64,000 nucleotides of DNA, taken from assembly GCF_030167925.1 (NCBI RefSeq), contig NZ_JASKUT010000001.1:3224001-3288000 (forward strand). The letters are read 5' to 3'. Positions 16,813 to 25,464 of the stretch are shown piece by piece. Made by a program: the position numbers and the translations under genes. Positions within the stretch are counted from its first letter, which is position 1; the number at the start of each line of letters is the position of its first letter. Source of the DNA: Paenibacillus silviterrae (GTDB lineage: Bacteria > Bacillota > Bacilli > Paenibacillales > NBRC-103111). The notes beneath the pieces were generated by a model. The model had not been told where the DNA came from. It ran no database searches and saw only the letters and a list, made by a program, of their open reading frames with translations.

Positions 16813-16868
16813 TCATTCCAGAACTAATAGTGAACAGCATTCCACATGCACCGTATGCGGGAACATAT
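16813..16868 (-). pseudogene. Displaced 3' end of an rlmCD-type gene
   Basis: The minus strand reads [18 protein letters not shown] followed by a stop at 16813-16815. This is the C-terminus of a 23S rRNA m5U methyltransferase of the RlmCD/TrmA family; compare [15 protein letters not shown] at the end of the intact gene at 36154. Upstream of the repeat the frame stays open for about 21 codons but no longer matches the enzyme. With its own terminator downstream, it looks like the original chromosomal gene end left behind when the island inserted. Confidence 0.8.
16841..16868. repeat. 28-bp direct repeat, left copy (candidate att site)
   Basis: Identical to 36188-36215 in the same orientation. 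It encodes the MFPHTVHVE stretch of RlmCD on the minus strand. Matching stops exactly on both sides, as expected for attL/attR. Confidence 0.8.
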
Positions 16869-17099
16869 TAACTTGGGTTGTGATCTGTAGCAATCGCTGA
16901 AACCTTGGTTTTACGGGCTTTTTGTCAATTTATTTTTGCTCTAGAAGGCTTCAATCCGAGGACTTCTGTTGATGCTTTACATCAATTTCACATCAACACC
17001 AAAGAATCTCTTCATCGTAGCAAGCGCGCTTAAATACCGCATATGTTTGAAAAGGAAAATGGTGCTATAAAGCCGCGATGCTTCATGTTGGGAGAACTT

Positions 17100-17516
17100 C
17101 TAAGATCCTTCGTTAGTTACTTGCACCTTTTTTGCCAATGATTGCATCTTTAGCTTCATATGCTCTTTCAACAACCACCTACGATGACGTGCAGCCATGA
17201 TCAGACAATCATGGCAGACAAACTGTGGTACATTTGTATCTTGATCATAATAAATGTCACCGTCATGTACACTAGAATACTGTGACTTACACTGTGAACA
17301 TTCATACTGTTTCTGAAACATCACATCAACTGGTAAAATGAAGGCATCTTTCTCCGGGTCTGATTCATACCCTTGCTCTTTCCAATAAGCACACAAAGCA
17401 GCCAATACACCATTTTCCCAATCTACTTTAGTGGGTCCAAAATGTTTATAAAATGTATTCATTGACGAATATATTTTGATTCTCTGCTTCTGGATCATCC
17501 GGTTCACGCCAAACAT
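17100..17516 (-). CDS. Small protein with a CxxC...CxxC zinc-ribbon-like pair, possibly frameshifted
   Basis: 138 residues in the open frame, not recognised. Two cysteine pairs, ECSQCKSQYSS and VCHDCLIMAARHRRW, separated by about 30 residues, suggest a zinc site like those in HNH-type or ribbon proteins, but no HNH catalytic His-Asn pattern is clear. A likelier methionine start is MNTFYKHFGPTKVDW at codon 19. Just upstream, a different frame from an ATG at 17526 reads MAIYVWREPDDPEAENQNIF, which looks more protein-like than the in-frame extension, so the gene may have suffered a frameshift. It sits downstream of the large helicase gene on the same strand. Confidence 0.5.
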   Translation of the reverse strand: MFGVNRMIQKQRIKIYSSMNTFYKHFGPTKVDWENGVLAALCAYWKEQGYESDPEKDAFILPVDVMFQKQYECSQCKSQYSSVHDGDIYYDQDTNVPQFVCHDCLIMAARHRRWLLKEHMKLKMQSLAKKVQVTNEGS

Positions 17517-17610
17517 AAATGGCCATTACTCGTTAACCCCTATTCCATTGGTAATAATCAGTTTTTCCACCTAACATAATTGGTGAATCTTTAAATCACT
17601 GAAAAGAAAG

Positions 17611-20583
17611 TTAGTGAATAGAAGCGACACTTGATAGTGGATTGCTTTGGATTAATGATTTAATTAATCCGCTGGCGCTATTTTGATTATCTTTCAAACA
17701 TCGAATATCACCAAATACAAAGAAATGGTCTTTTGCCCGCGACACAGCTACATTCATGAGACTCTTATTTGCATCGATAAAGTAACTTCCATCGTTCTTG
17801 CCATACACAGTTGAAAGTATGATAATGTTACGTTCCGCACCCTGAAATGTATGAACCGTGCCCACGCTTATTTTATTGCATAAATGAGGCATCTTTTTCT
17901 TTAATGCCGCTTTGATATACCACACTTGTGTTTTAAATGGGGTAATTACTCCAATTAGATTGTTTTCCGAATCTTCTGGATATGCACTGCGAATCATCTC
18001 GAAATGTTGATACAACCATTCAGCGATATAAGATGCTTCCACCTCGTTATACCTGCTGCCTCCTTGTTTTTTTGAACCTTCCGTAGCGATGTGGTTATAC
18101 CCCATTTGCGGCCAATGTTCTAGAGGGCGGTTCTTACGATCGCTCCCCTTTCCACGCATGGGATTGAGATTTCCTCTATACACCAGTTTGTTAGAGTAAT
18201 CGATAATTTCGTTATAGCAGCGCCGATGCTCCGAAAGAAACAAACCTTTTTGATTGTGTTTTTCATACTTACAGCTCTTTGAAGCAACCATCATTACACT
18301 TGAACCGAAGCTTGTTAATCCAGCCTCTTCTAACTTTTTGAACTGATCAATGGATTTGATCATACCATTGGCGAGAGCCAATGCCTTGTCTAATGATTTG
18401 TTGACACTCCATACAGGCTCAATCTGATGAATGTCTCCGACGACAACAGCTTTTTTAGCGAGTGCGAATGCGCCAGCCGCAATTTCAGGTGACACTTGTC
18501 CCGCTTCATCTACGATTAATAAATCAATAAAGTTAAATAGAAACGTATTCTTCTGCTCGTTAAATGCCAAAAACTGTTTTGGAAGCATGTAGAACGTCAT
18601 TACTAAGCAAGGAGTAATCATTGAAAGCCTGCTATAAAACTTTGTTAGAACATTAGTGAAGGTTTTTCCTTTTTGCTTTTCGGTAAGTTCATCTTCACCA
18701 TTTGCCCATCTACATTCAAAATAATGAACGGCTATCCAAAACTCTCGATAACGTATCGTTTTATCTATTAGTTCGTTAACCGTATCTATCGAAATATTAT
18801 ATCTAGTCGATTCACTGTTATGGAGAATGACCCCGTGCTCTCCTAAGGTCTTTAATTCATTGTTATACCTTTTTATCCAGTCCCTAATTAACTCAGCATC
18901 ATCTTTTAGTTTTACAAACGACCTACTCAACTCCGCAACCTGTAGACTATATATTTCTTTAATTCGCTCGATACTCATAGATTCATCAAGAACTGCAAAC
19001 TCTTCAGTGGAAATAAACAACCTGAAATCCGTTTGGATTCTTTTAAGGTTTTTCTTTGTTATCCTCGAGATAAACCTGATGATGAAAGGTATTTTACTGT
19101 AAACGATTTCCCATTCAGACACTCTATCTTTAATATTTTGAATTCTTACTTGAATATGATCCATTTGTTCTTCGAGCAATTTTAATTGTACGTCGATAGG
19201 AATATCAAGGTGCTGAAATTGATTGGACTCGTCACATAGTGCGAGTAGACTCCGTTTGCTTTCTTCGAAGAACAATAACTCTTTATGAAGAGCAATACGG
19301 CATTCTTCCAGATTATTAAACTTCGATTTAAAAAATTCGCTACAATTTTCGATTATTCTCGTTCTCGACTTATTTAGATTAGCTTCCGTCTCGATATCGG
19401 ATAAAAAGTATTCGCCCTTATTATTAGTGCATTGATAGCCTTGATTTGTTGCTTCCTTTACTTTCGATCCAGAAGGAAAATAAGTAGCAAAACTATGTAC
19501 ACCTTCTATCCAACGATCTTCAAGGTTCGAGTCACTCATTTTTTTAATATTACCAAATGAAGCAATAATGTTCGTAACGGCTTGATTATTGGTCGATGTC
19601 GCAACAATGAGCGGCGCCTTTTCTTCTAATATCGCCCTTTTCACGTATGTATCAGCAACAATGGATTGCAATAGCGTGGTTTTCCCCGTTCCCGGTGGTC
19701 CATTGACAGCTAGAACTTCACCAACATTCATATGATTATAATGATTAATAGCCTCCCTCTGAGAAGGAGATAATGGATGCTCTCCTCCCATTTGCCCAGC
19801 ATGCAGCTGCATATTGGAGGTCGAATTGGATATTAGTGACTCTGATATTACTTTTGGTATTGAAGTAAAATTATCATATAGCGGTTTAAGCTGAAGATCT
19901 TGAAGTAAGTAATTATACAATTTCAAAATATGAAATGTTGAGTTTACTGTATTATCTATAAAAAGATACATATTTCTTTCCAAGGCAAACGACGAAGTAG
20001 ATTCTTCTTCTTGACTAAAAATATGGCTATCTTCAAATTTGCTATTCGTTACGTTTTCATAAAACTCTTTAAAGAATGACACATATTGTGCCCATGTACC
20101 TATTAACTCTACTCGATCGACATGATCACTAATAAAAGAATCAACATTACTTGCACTACCAATAGCCAACTTAGGCTCAACCATGGGTTGTAAGTATTCT
20201 CGAGGGAACCAGGGCAGCTTTTTATTTTCAGAATCAAAATACAGTTTACCGTTATTATCCATTTTTGCGGGTACAAAAAATAGACCTGATAATTCATCAA
20301 CATCTTCTTGAATTTTAGCATTCGCTTCATACATCGTCTTTACTGTTTTCGCACTTACGATGACGTTTATAGTCGTTTTCTTAAATTTATTATCCTCATT
20401 GTTTGAACCTTTATTAGCTTCAGTAAATACCTTATCGCATGTCTCACTATGAATGCTTCCCTCTAACAACTGAGAAGCCTCAATAATGAAGAATGGCTCG
20501 TTCTTAAAATCTAGGCCCGTATTCGCCTGAGCCGATACGGCACTTCTAAAGTACTTTGTAATATTCTGCGATTGTCTGCTCAT
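17611..20583 (-). CDS. Large superfamily 1 (DNA2/NAM7-like) helicase, possible defence protein
   Basis: 990 residues. Helicase motifs: Q-like region LSPSQREAINHY, Walker A VNGPPGTGKTTLLQ (near residue 295), Walker B LLIVDEAGQVSPE, motif III VVVGDIHQIEPVW, and C-terminal motifs IGVITPFKTQVW, GTVHTFQGAERNIIILSTVYG and NVAVSRAKDHFFVFGD, the hallmark of the DNA2/UPF1 branch. About 350 residues sit between motifs I and II. The N-terminal 280 residues are unlike the helicase core and not recognised. Such stand-alone SF1B helicases are frequent in bacterial defence islands; here it shares an island with a type I restriction system. No nuclease motif was found. The ATG has an AGGAG site 6 nt upstream. 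Confidence 0.85.
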   Translation of the reverse strand: MSRQSQNITKYFRSAVSAQANTGLDFKNEPFFIIEASQLLEGSIHSETCDKVFTEANKGSNNEDNKFKKTTINVIVSAKTVKTMYEANAKIQEDVDELSGLFFVPAKMDNNGKLYFDSENKKLPWFPREYLQPMVEPKLAIGSASNVDSFISDHVDRVELIGTWAQYVSFFKEFYENVTNSKFEDSHIFSQEEESTSSFALERNMYLFIDNTVNSTFHILKLYNYLLQDLQLKPLYDNFTSIPKVISESLISNSTSNMQLHAGQMGGEHPLSPSQREAINHYNHMNVGEVLAVNGPPGTGKTTLLQSIVADTYVKRAILEEKAPLIVATSTNNQAVTNIIASFGNIKKMSDSNLEDRWIEGVHSFATYFPSGSKVKEATNQGYQCTNNKGEYFLSDIETEANLNKSRTRIIENCSEFFKSKFNNLEECRIALHKELLFFEESKRSLLALCDESNQFQHLDIPIDVQLKLLEEQMDHIQVRIQNIKDRVSEWEIVYSKIPFIIRFISRITKKNLKRIQTDFRLFISTEEFAVLDESMSIERIKEIYSLQVAELSRSFVKLKDDAELIRDWIKRYNNELKTLGEHGVILHNSESTRYNISIDTVNELIDKTIRYREFWIAVHYFECRWANGEDELTEKQKGKTFTNVLTKFYSRLSMITPCLVMTFYMLPKQFLAFNEQKNTFLFNFIDLLIVDEAGQVSPEIAAGAFALAKKAVVVGDIHQIEPVWSVNKSLDKALALANGMIKSIDQFKKLEEAGLTSFGSSVMMVASKSCKYEKHNQKGLFLSEHRRCYNEIIDYSNKLVYRGNLNPMRGKGSDRKNRPLEHWPQMGYNHIATEGSKKQGGSRYNEVEASYIAEWLYQHFEMIRSAYPEDSENNLIGVITPFKTQVWYIKAALKKKMPHLCNKISVGTVHTFQGAERNIIILSTVYGKNDGSYFIDANKSLMNVAVSRAKDHFFVFGDIRCLKDNQNSASGLIKSLIQSNPLSSVASIH

Positions 20584-20836
20584 GTCCGACTCCTAATAAT
20601 TACAACAAATTTAAACTCCGATTAGGTCAATATGCCTAATAATATCATAAAGATAAATGGAAGTCCTTACCTATTCAAGATTAGATTTCATAAACCGAAC
20701 ATCAGACCAATTGAAATAGAAAAGGCATCTGCCTCAAGAAGCAGAGCCTACGGTAACGGAATCTAGTAATTAGCGAAAAATTCACTATTTAAAAAGAAGA
20801 AAAGAACAGCCCTAATTAATTACTTGGCTGTTCTTG
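20584..20836 (-). terminator. Terminator of the zeta-like toxin module
   Basis: The main hairpin lies at 20795-20836: AAGAACAGCC / GGCTGTTCTT followed by TTCTTC on the minus strand, right after the toxin stop. A second, weaker hairpin (GGCTCTGC / GCAGATGCC then TTTT) lies near 20728-20752. The rest of the gap before the helicase gene holds nothing recognisable. Confidence 0.7.
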
Positions 20837-21424
20837 CTATGGTTCTAGCTTCTGCACAATGCATTCAATCCAAGAAGGAACGGCCTCCGATCGATAGGTT
20901 ATTGAACCATCATCTGCGCCCAGAATAATTCTTCCCTCAGATAAACTGTTGTCAATCACAATTAAATGATCAATTAAATCAAGATGAGAAAGTAAATTTT
21001 GAATCGATGTTTGATGCCGCCTTATGATATCTTCAGAGGGAATATGATGTCCACCATTTTTAACCCGTACTGCTACCCTCTCAAGATTCAAATGATAATC
21101 GCCTAGACCGACATAGAACATTGTAACTTCGAACCCATTGGCCTTAGCATCACGCATAAGCCTGATGACATTACCTCCGGCCAATGTAGTTTCTACCGAA
21201 AAATCGCGCCTGTTAAGGATACAATCTTTGGCTAGTTTAATGGCTTCTTTCCCTGCCGATATTTTACGGCCTTCAGGATGAATCGAATCGATTGCCCGGG
21301 CTAAAGCGTCGGGATCAATATTAACACTTGTTCCGAGTCGATCGACAATAAGGTTTCGTATTGTGCTTTTCCCGCTCCCATTGTTTCCAGCAAAAATGTA
21401 CATGACCGGTAACAATTCATGCAT
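20837..21424 (-). CDS. Zeta-toxin-family P-loop kinase
   Basis: About 195 residues from the ATG at 21424 (MHELLPVMYIFAGNNGSGKST), chosen because AGGA lies 8 nt upstream. Earlier in-frame ATGs exist at 21433 and 21466. The P-loop GNNGSGKST, the INPD-like VNIDPDALARAI, SVETTLAG and a later basic HHIPSEDIIRRH stretch match zeta toxins, which phosphorylate UDP-N-acetylglucosamine in characterised members. Short zeta-like kinases without proven toxicity are also common. It overlaps the end of a 58-residue protein on the same strand, the usual tight layout of toxin-antitoxin pairs. Confidence 0.8.
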   Translation of the reverse strand: MHELLPVMYIFAGNNGSGKSTIRNLIVDRLGTSVNIDPDALARAIDSIHPEGRKISAGKEAIKLAKDCILNRRDFSVETTLAGGNVIRLMRDAKANGFEVTMFYVGLGDYHLNLERVAVRVKNGGHHIPSEDIIRRHQTSIQNLLSHLDLIDHLIVIDNSLSEGRIILGADDGSITYRSEAVPSWIECIVQKLEP

Positions 21425-21593
21425 GAGAGGCATCCTGCTCGGTAACTGGAATAATATGACCGTCATTGTATTCCTTTACGATCTGGCCTTCTGCGGTTTT
21501 ATAAACAATATATGTCTCGTTAGCCTTAGCATCCAACTTAGCGCGATCACCCGTTAGTTTGATAAGCTTTTGGAGATCTTTGATTTGATTCAT
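21417..21593 (-). CDS. 58-residue protein preceding the zeta-like kinase (putative antitoxin)
   Basis: Starts MNQIKDLQKLIKLTGDRAKL and ends PVTEQDASHA. No homology to epsilon antitoxins is recognised. The central part (NETYIVYKTAEGQIVKEY) looks like a beta-hairpin. Its stop codon overlaps the start of the kinase gene, so translation is coupled. Function inferred only from position and size. Confidence 0.6.
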   Translation of the reverse strand: MNQIKDLQKLIKLTGDRAKLDAKANETYIVYKTAEGQIVKEYNDGHIIPVTEQDASHA

Positions 21594-21963
21594 TTTTTTT
21601 CACCGTCCTATATGCTAAGTATCAGCGTCTTGTTTTAATTATAACATAAAAAAAGAAGGACATTCGATCAGATCAATCCATTTAAAAAGCGCAAAGAAGC
21701 ATAGAACCCGAACGATTTCTGTACCAATCGTTCGGGTTCTTTTCGTAAGGACTAGAACAGTTCATTCAGAATGCGCCCTGTTTTACACTGTTTTCTGATG
21801 ATTTCCGCTCATTTTGGTTCATTTGTGTTGCACTTTTACACCAACTTTGCACCAATGGCTAAAAAATCAGTGAAAATCACCGCTGTATCACTAATTTCAA
21901 CCCGTTGTTTCATCAGAAAAACCCAGTATTAATAAGTATTAATAAGACTTTTCAGCACCTATT
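21594..21963. terminator. Bidirectional terminator in a gene-free gap
   Basis: At 21703-21740 a 14-bp perfect stem (GAACCCGAACGAT with its complement) has a 10-nt loop and T-rich flanks. It would end transcription of the serine recombinase. The rest of the gap has short repeats such as AATAAGTATTAATAAGT but no gene that can be supported. Confidence 0.7.
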
Positions 21964-23736
21964 TCATTCCGTACAAGCACTGCTACCGACTCCACATGTG
22001 TCGTTACTAGTATTGGAACACAAATCATTATCCTCGTTTCCAGTATAGGAACACAATTCATCAGTTACTTTTTTTTGCTTGCTATTCTTTCGCTCAGGCT
22101 TATGGATATTGCCATCAATGTTATTTGTAAAGCCAGTCTTATATATGAACGTGAGCATAGATGGGTCTTTATTACCGTCATCATCATAACCACCAACAAT
22201 AACTTTATCTACAATACTTTCGAAAACATAACGGTCAAATTCGGTAAGGACATCGTTTTGCTCTAATACTTTACGAAAGTCAACAATTCGTTTTTTTATA
22301 TTCTGCTCACGACTAGTTGTATCCTTGAATTTCACCTTTTCATTGTTTAGCAGTGCTAGTTTAGATGCTAATTCGTAGTATTTAACCTCATAAGTTTCCT
22401 TGTCAATTATATCTTCTAACCGCATATCAACAAGTTTTTTACGTTTTTGTTCAAGTGACAGAATTTCTTTTTCTATACGAGTTAAATCTCTTGTAGCACT
22501 ATTTGCACATAATGTATCTTCTATACGTTTAAGCAAATCGTCCATCACATCTTTATTGTTAATACACAAAAGTCGATAACTTTCAAGAAAAGCTTGTTCA
22601 ATAGTATCTTCGGCTATTCCTTTGGCATCTGGGCAGAATTTTTTGCCTTTTTTTGTGTTTGTTATACACTGCCATATAATTTTTTGGTACTCACTTCCGC
22701 TGTGCCAACTTCTCCTTGATAAATTACTCTCGCAAAAACCACATTCTAACATCGAACTAAAAGGATATTTTCGGCTGTATTTTTCTCTTTTACCGTCAAT
22801 AGATTTTTTGTTTTTACTTCTGCGAAGCAATATCTGTTGAGCCATTTCAAAGACATCCTCTGAAATTATCGGTTCATGGTGATTTTTTATATAAAATTGG
22901 TCTTCTTCTCCGAAATTATCTAACCGACGTTTTGAAATGGGGTCAAGAGTAAACGTCTTCCCTTGTCTTATATCCCCCTTATATTTTTCATTTTTTATAA
23001 TACCCATTACAGTTGTTTCTGCCCATTTATTATTACCACGCTTTGTTTTATATCCAAGACGTTCCAATTCTTGTCCTATCAGAAGACATCCTGCACCTTC
23101 AACATAACGATTAAAAATATATTTAACTATTTCTGCTTCTTCATTGTTAATTGAGATACTTTTATTTTCAGAGTGATAATCATACCCTAAGCAACCTTGA
23201 AAACCAACGAGTTCACCACGCTGCATTTTCATCTTTAAGCCCTTTTTCACATTAGCCGAAATATTTTCAACTTCCTGTTGAGCAACTGAACTTAAAATGA
23301 CAAGCAGTAGCTCACCATCCATAGTGAGAGTATTAATATTTTCTTCTTCAAAAAAAACTGCAACGTTCTTTTCTTTAAGCATTCTTACATATTTCAAAGT
23401 ATCTAATGTGTTACGAGCAAATCTCGATATGGATTTTGTAATAACCATATCAATATTACAATTCAAGCAGTCATTTATCAGCCTTTGAAAGTCTTCACGC
23501 TTTTTTGTCTGTGTCCCAGTGACAGCCTCATCTGCATAGATATCTACTAATGCCCAATCTTGTTTCCCATTTATGTAATCCGTATAATGTTGAACCTGAG
23601 ATTTATAACTATTTAGCTGATCTTCATTATCAGTACTAACACGGCAATATGCTGCAACTCTTAAACGCTCTACCATTTGGTTAAATGACCTATTTTTCAG
23701 GCTACTTTTTGCCTTTATAACTTCAACCTGCTTCAT
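21964..23736 (-). CDS. Large serine recombinase (site-specific integrase)
   Basis: About 590 residues from the ATG at 23736 (AAGGTGA site upstream). The N-terminal resolvase domain has the catalytic serine in AAYCRVSTD and the arginine-containing SISRFARNTLDTL. A recombinase domain follows (NGLGY-like FQGCLGYDYHSE, then NKWAETTVMGIIKNEKYKGD). A zinc-ribbon domain (LECGFCESNLSRRS with WQC and FC downstream) and a long coiled coil (LTRIEKEILSLEQKRKKL) complete the phiC31/TnpX-like plan. Such enzymes insert and excise elements between short att sites without a host factor. It follows two small genes and rep on the same strand. It is the only intact recombinase in the island and the likely integrase. 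Confidence 0.95.
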   Translation of the reverse strand: MKQVEVIKAKSSLKNRSFNQMVERLRVAAYCRVSTDNEDQLNSYKSQVQHYTDYINGKQDWALVDIYADEAVTGTQTKKREDFQRLINDCLNCNIDMVITKSISRFARNTLDTLKYVRMLKEKNVAVFFEEENINTLTMDGELLLVILSSVAQQEVENISANVKKGLKMKMQRGELVGFQGCLGYDYHSENKSISINNEEAEIVKYIFNRYVEGAGCLLIGQELERLGYKTKRGNNKWAETTVMGIIKNEKYKGDIRQGKTFTLDPISKRRLDNFGEEDQFYIKNHHEPIISEDVFEMAQQILLRRSKNKKSIDGKREKYSRKYPFSSMLECGFCESNLSRRSWHSGSEYQKIIWQCITNTKKGKKFCPDAKGIAEDTIEQAFLESYRLLCINNKDVMDDLLKRIEDTLCANSATRDLTRIEKEILSLEQKRKKLVDMRLEDIIDKETYEVKYYELASKLALLNNEKVKFKDTTSREQNIKKRIVDFRKVLEQNDVLTEFDRYVFESIVDKVIVGGYDDDGNKDPSMLTFIYKTGFTNNIDGNIHKPERKNSKQKKVTDELCSYTGNEDNDLCSNTSNDTCGVGSSACTE

Positions 23737-23798
23737 CAAATCACCTTTTCATTTTTGTATTCCTTTCATAGTGTATAACAACTAAACAAGGAATACAA

Positions 23799-23948
23799 TT
23801 ATGTTAGTGTAATAGAATCAGAATAAATTTTGTAATCCTTCATTAATGTTAATTTAAAGAGAGTATATTCCTGTTCTGATATTATCCCTTTTTTTAATAG
23901 TTTACTTAACATCGCCAACTGCATACTGTAGCTCACTAAATTTGACAA
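23799..23948 (-). CDS. Small SHOCT-like protein upstream of the recombinase
   Basis: 49 residues from a TTG start at 23948 with a strong AGGAGGGG site. The sequence SKLLKKGIISEQEYTLFKLTLMKDYKI resembles the short SHOCT-type helical pairs that often precede serine recombinase genes in Firmicutes elements. Function unknown. A start at an internal ATG would remove the first 8 residues. Confidence 0.6.
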   Translation of the reverse strand: MSNLVSYSMQLAMLSKLLKKGIISEQEYTLFKLTLMKDYKIYSDSITLT

Positions 23949-23972
23949 TTAATTCCCCTCCTATTTTACTTA

Positions 23973-24143
23973 TTATCTAGTGCCAAGATTGTCTAACACA
24001 TCATCAAGACTGATTGTATTTATTATGGTATCTCGTAAATATACATTTTTTGGGGAATTCTTTTGGAAGTAACCACCAGATTTTAAATCGTATTCTAAAT
24101 CAATCAAATGATCGTTTATCACCTTTTCTTTCTTCCCCATCAT
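23973..24143 (-). CDS. Small protein coupled to rep
   Basis: 56 residues (MMGKKEKVINDHLIDLEYDL ... LDDVLDNLGTR). Its ATG overlaps the rep stop codon (ATGA), so it is translationally coupled. Not recognised; no signal peptide or metal motif. It lies between rep and the SHOCT-like gene in what appears to be one operon. Confidence 0.6.
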   Translation of the reverse strand: MMGKKEKVINDHLIDLEYDLKSGGYFQKNSPKNVYLRDTIINTISLDDVLDNLGTR

Positions 24144-24736
24144 AAAAAGTTGGTTGGTCTGATGTGATTAGTAGGATTATGACGCCTTGAATCTAATAGC
24201 TTTGAGAAAAAATAAGTTTTTGCTACGATTAATTCAAGCAACAAATAGTCATTCTTTCTCGCAAACATCACCAAATCATCGAATTCCTTGAAATTATTTT
24301 CCTCAATCACATCAATAACACTATTCAAAAAATCCCCTGTACTATTCTCTATAAGAAATTTTTCTAACTCAAATCCACAACCCCCTTCAATATCTTCTGT
24401 TCGGTAATGTGTCTTATCTGGATTTTCCGCATGAGTGAAATACTCGTACATTCCCTTTGGAGACATCACGACTTCAACATGACTCGGGGCATTCAGTTTT
24501 TTGCTAATTATTTCAGAAACTTGGGAATAACTTTTCAAAGAATCAAAGTACAGTGCACCGTGTTTGTGTGCCTTTTTAATTTCCCCTGTCTCTTTATTCA
24601 CATCCTTATCGTGCCAAGGGCTCAACACAAAGGGTATCTGCATTTCTTCTAAAATATCCAAATAGTTCTCTGGAGCACTCTCTTGATAGAAAATGAACGC
24701 CCATTTGTTGCTTCGCTGCTCTTTTTTCTTTTCCAT
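24140..24736 (-). CDS. Rolling-circle replication initiator (Rep_2 / pMV158 RepB type)
   Basis: About 198 residues from the ATG at 24736 (GAGGGG site 8 nt upstream); a 48-residue upstream extension is open but unlikely. NKWAFIFYQESAPENYLDIL, then PFVLSPWHDKDVNKETGEIKKAHKHGALYF (HxD and HKH metal ligands), and PKGMYEYFTHAENPDKTHY with the nucleophilic tyrosine fit the RepB family of pMV158-type plasmids. Such proteins nick the double-strand origin; in integrative mobilizable elements they also act as relaxases together with an FtsK-like coupling ATPase. Both partners are present here: the nick site just upstream and the ATPase gene two genes before. Confidence 0.88.
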   Translation of the reverse strand: MEKKKEQRSNKWAFIFYQESAPENYLDILEEMQIPFVLSPWHDKDVNKETGEIKKAHKHGALYFDSLKSYSQVSEIISKKLNAPSHVEVVMSPKGMYEYFTHAENPDKTHYRTEDIEGGCGFELEKFLIENSTGDFLNSVIDVIEENNFKEFDDLVMFARKNDYLLLELIVAKTYFFSKLLDSRRHNPTNHIRPTNFL

Positions 24737-24767
24737 AGTCCATTCCCCTCGATTATTGATTATTGAT

Positions 24768-24795
24768 CCCACGGGGGTCGTAGTAACCCCGTGGA
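24768..24795 (-). other. Rolling-circle double-strand origin (pMV158-type nick site)
   Basis: On the minus strand CCACGGGG and CCCCGTGG form an 8-bp stem whose loop presents TTACTACGAC. TACTACG/AC is the known nick sequence of pMV158-family origins, and it lies in a hairpin loop as required. It is about 30 nt upstream of the rep start. Confidence 0.85.
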
Positions 24796-24819
24796 ATATC
24801 TTTTTCTGCCATCTATTAA

Positions 24820-24872
24820 GAATAGCGGAGCTCCTTTGCTTCTGCCCAAGGCAGGCAAAAGCTCCGCTATTC
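24820..24872. repeat. Long hairpin next to the origin
   Basis: Outer 13-bp arms GAATAGCGGAGCT / AGCTCCGCTATTC enclose further pairing (TTTGC/GCAAA, CTGCC/GGCAG). It could be an initiator-binding element, a single-strand feature of the origin, or an attenuator between the upstream genes and rep. It lacks a clean T tract. Confidence 0.7.
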
Positions 24873-24873
24873 G

Positions 24874-25464
24874 TCACCTCATTTTTGTTCCCTCAACTGT
24901 CAGCCAGTGCTTGTACCTTTCAAAATTCGAGAAAGTGTAATCTGGAAAACGACTTGATATTTCTTCTCGAAGAACTTCTTTTGCGTCTAAGATTAGTTTT
25001 TGGGCTTGCATGTCATTTGGCAATTTAACGAGATAGGTGATTTTCTTATTCCTAATATCAATGACGGATTTTCGAATTGATTTATTATGCTGTTGAATCT
25101 TGAGAACACCTTCTCCTTCATGGTCGGTTTGCCTGACTAGAAACCTTCTTAAACGGTGGCTCACCCAGATTGACTTGAACCAATTCCCTAGTGAATCTTT
25201 AGATACCCTTGTTATAATTTCAGGAATCACCAACATAATAAGCAGCAGGAAAGATACCGCAGTCATGCCTTCTAAGAGTTTGGAAACTACATCCACAACT
25301 TTGTACAAGAATTTTGTATATTCAAACAGTGGTCTTTCGGCTTGCAGAAAAGCGCCTTTTATCTTGAATATGACTAGAACTAAAAGTAGTAGTATCGAGC
25401 TCATTAACAGAAATTCGTTAATGTGAAACGTGCGTATGAAGTATGATTTACCTAGTTTCCCCAT
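24874..25464 (-). CDS. Membrane protein of the transfer module, unknown function
   Basis: 196 residues with two hydrophobic segments (FLLMSSILLLLVLVIF near residue 20 and MTAVSFLLLIMLVIPEII near residue 70), then a basic cytoplasmic part of about 110 residues. No domain recognised. It sits directly between the FtsK-like ATPase (1 nt apart) and rep, a place often taken by small accessory membrane proteins of coupling ATPases in mobilizable elements. Confidence 0.7.
   Translation of the reverse strand: MGKLGKSYFIRTFHINEFLLMSSILLLLVLVIFKIKGAFLQAERPLFEYTKFLYKVVDVVSKLLEGMTAVSFLLLIMLVIPEIITRVSKDSLGNWFKSIWVSHRLRRFLVRQTDHEGEGVLKIQQHNKSIRKSVIDIRNKKITYLVKLPNDMQAQKLILDAKEVLREEISSRFPDYTFSNFERYKHWLTVEGTKMR

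Noticed and set aside
16870-17060. Possible remnant of an integrase C-terminus near the left end of the island (MKRFFGVDVKLM)
   Set aside because: A stretch of about a dozen residues with no catalytic motif is too little to support a gene.
24820-24872. A CRISPR-like or IS end repeat
   Set aside because: A single hairpin beside the rolling-circle origin, with no repeat-spacer array and no transposase.
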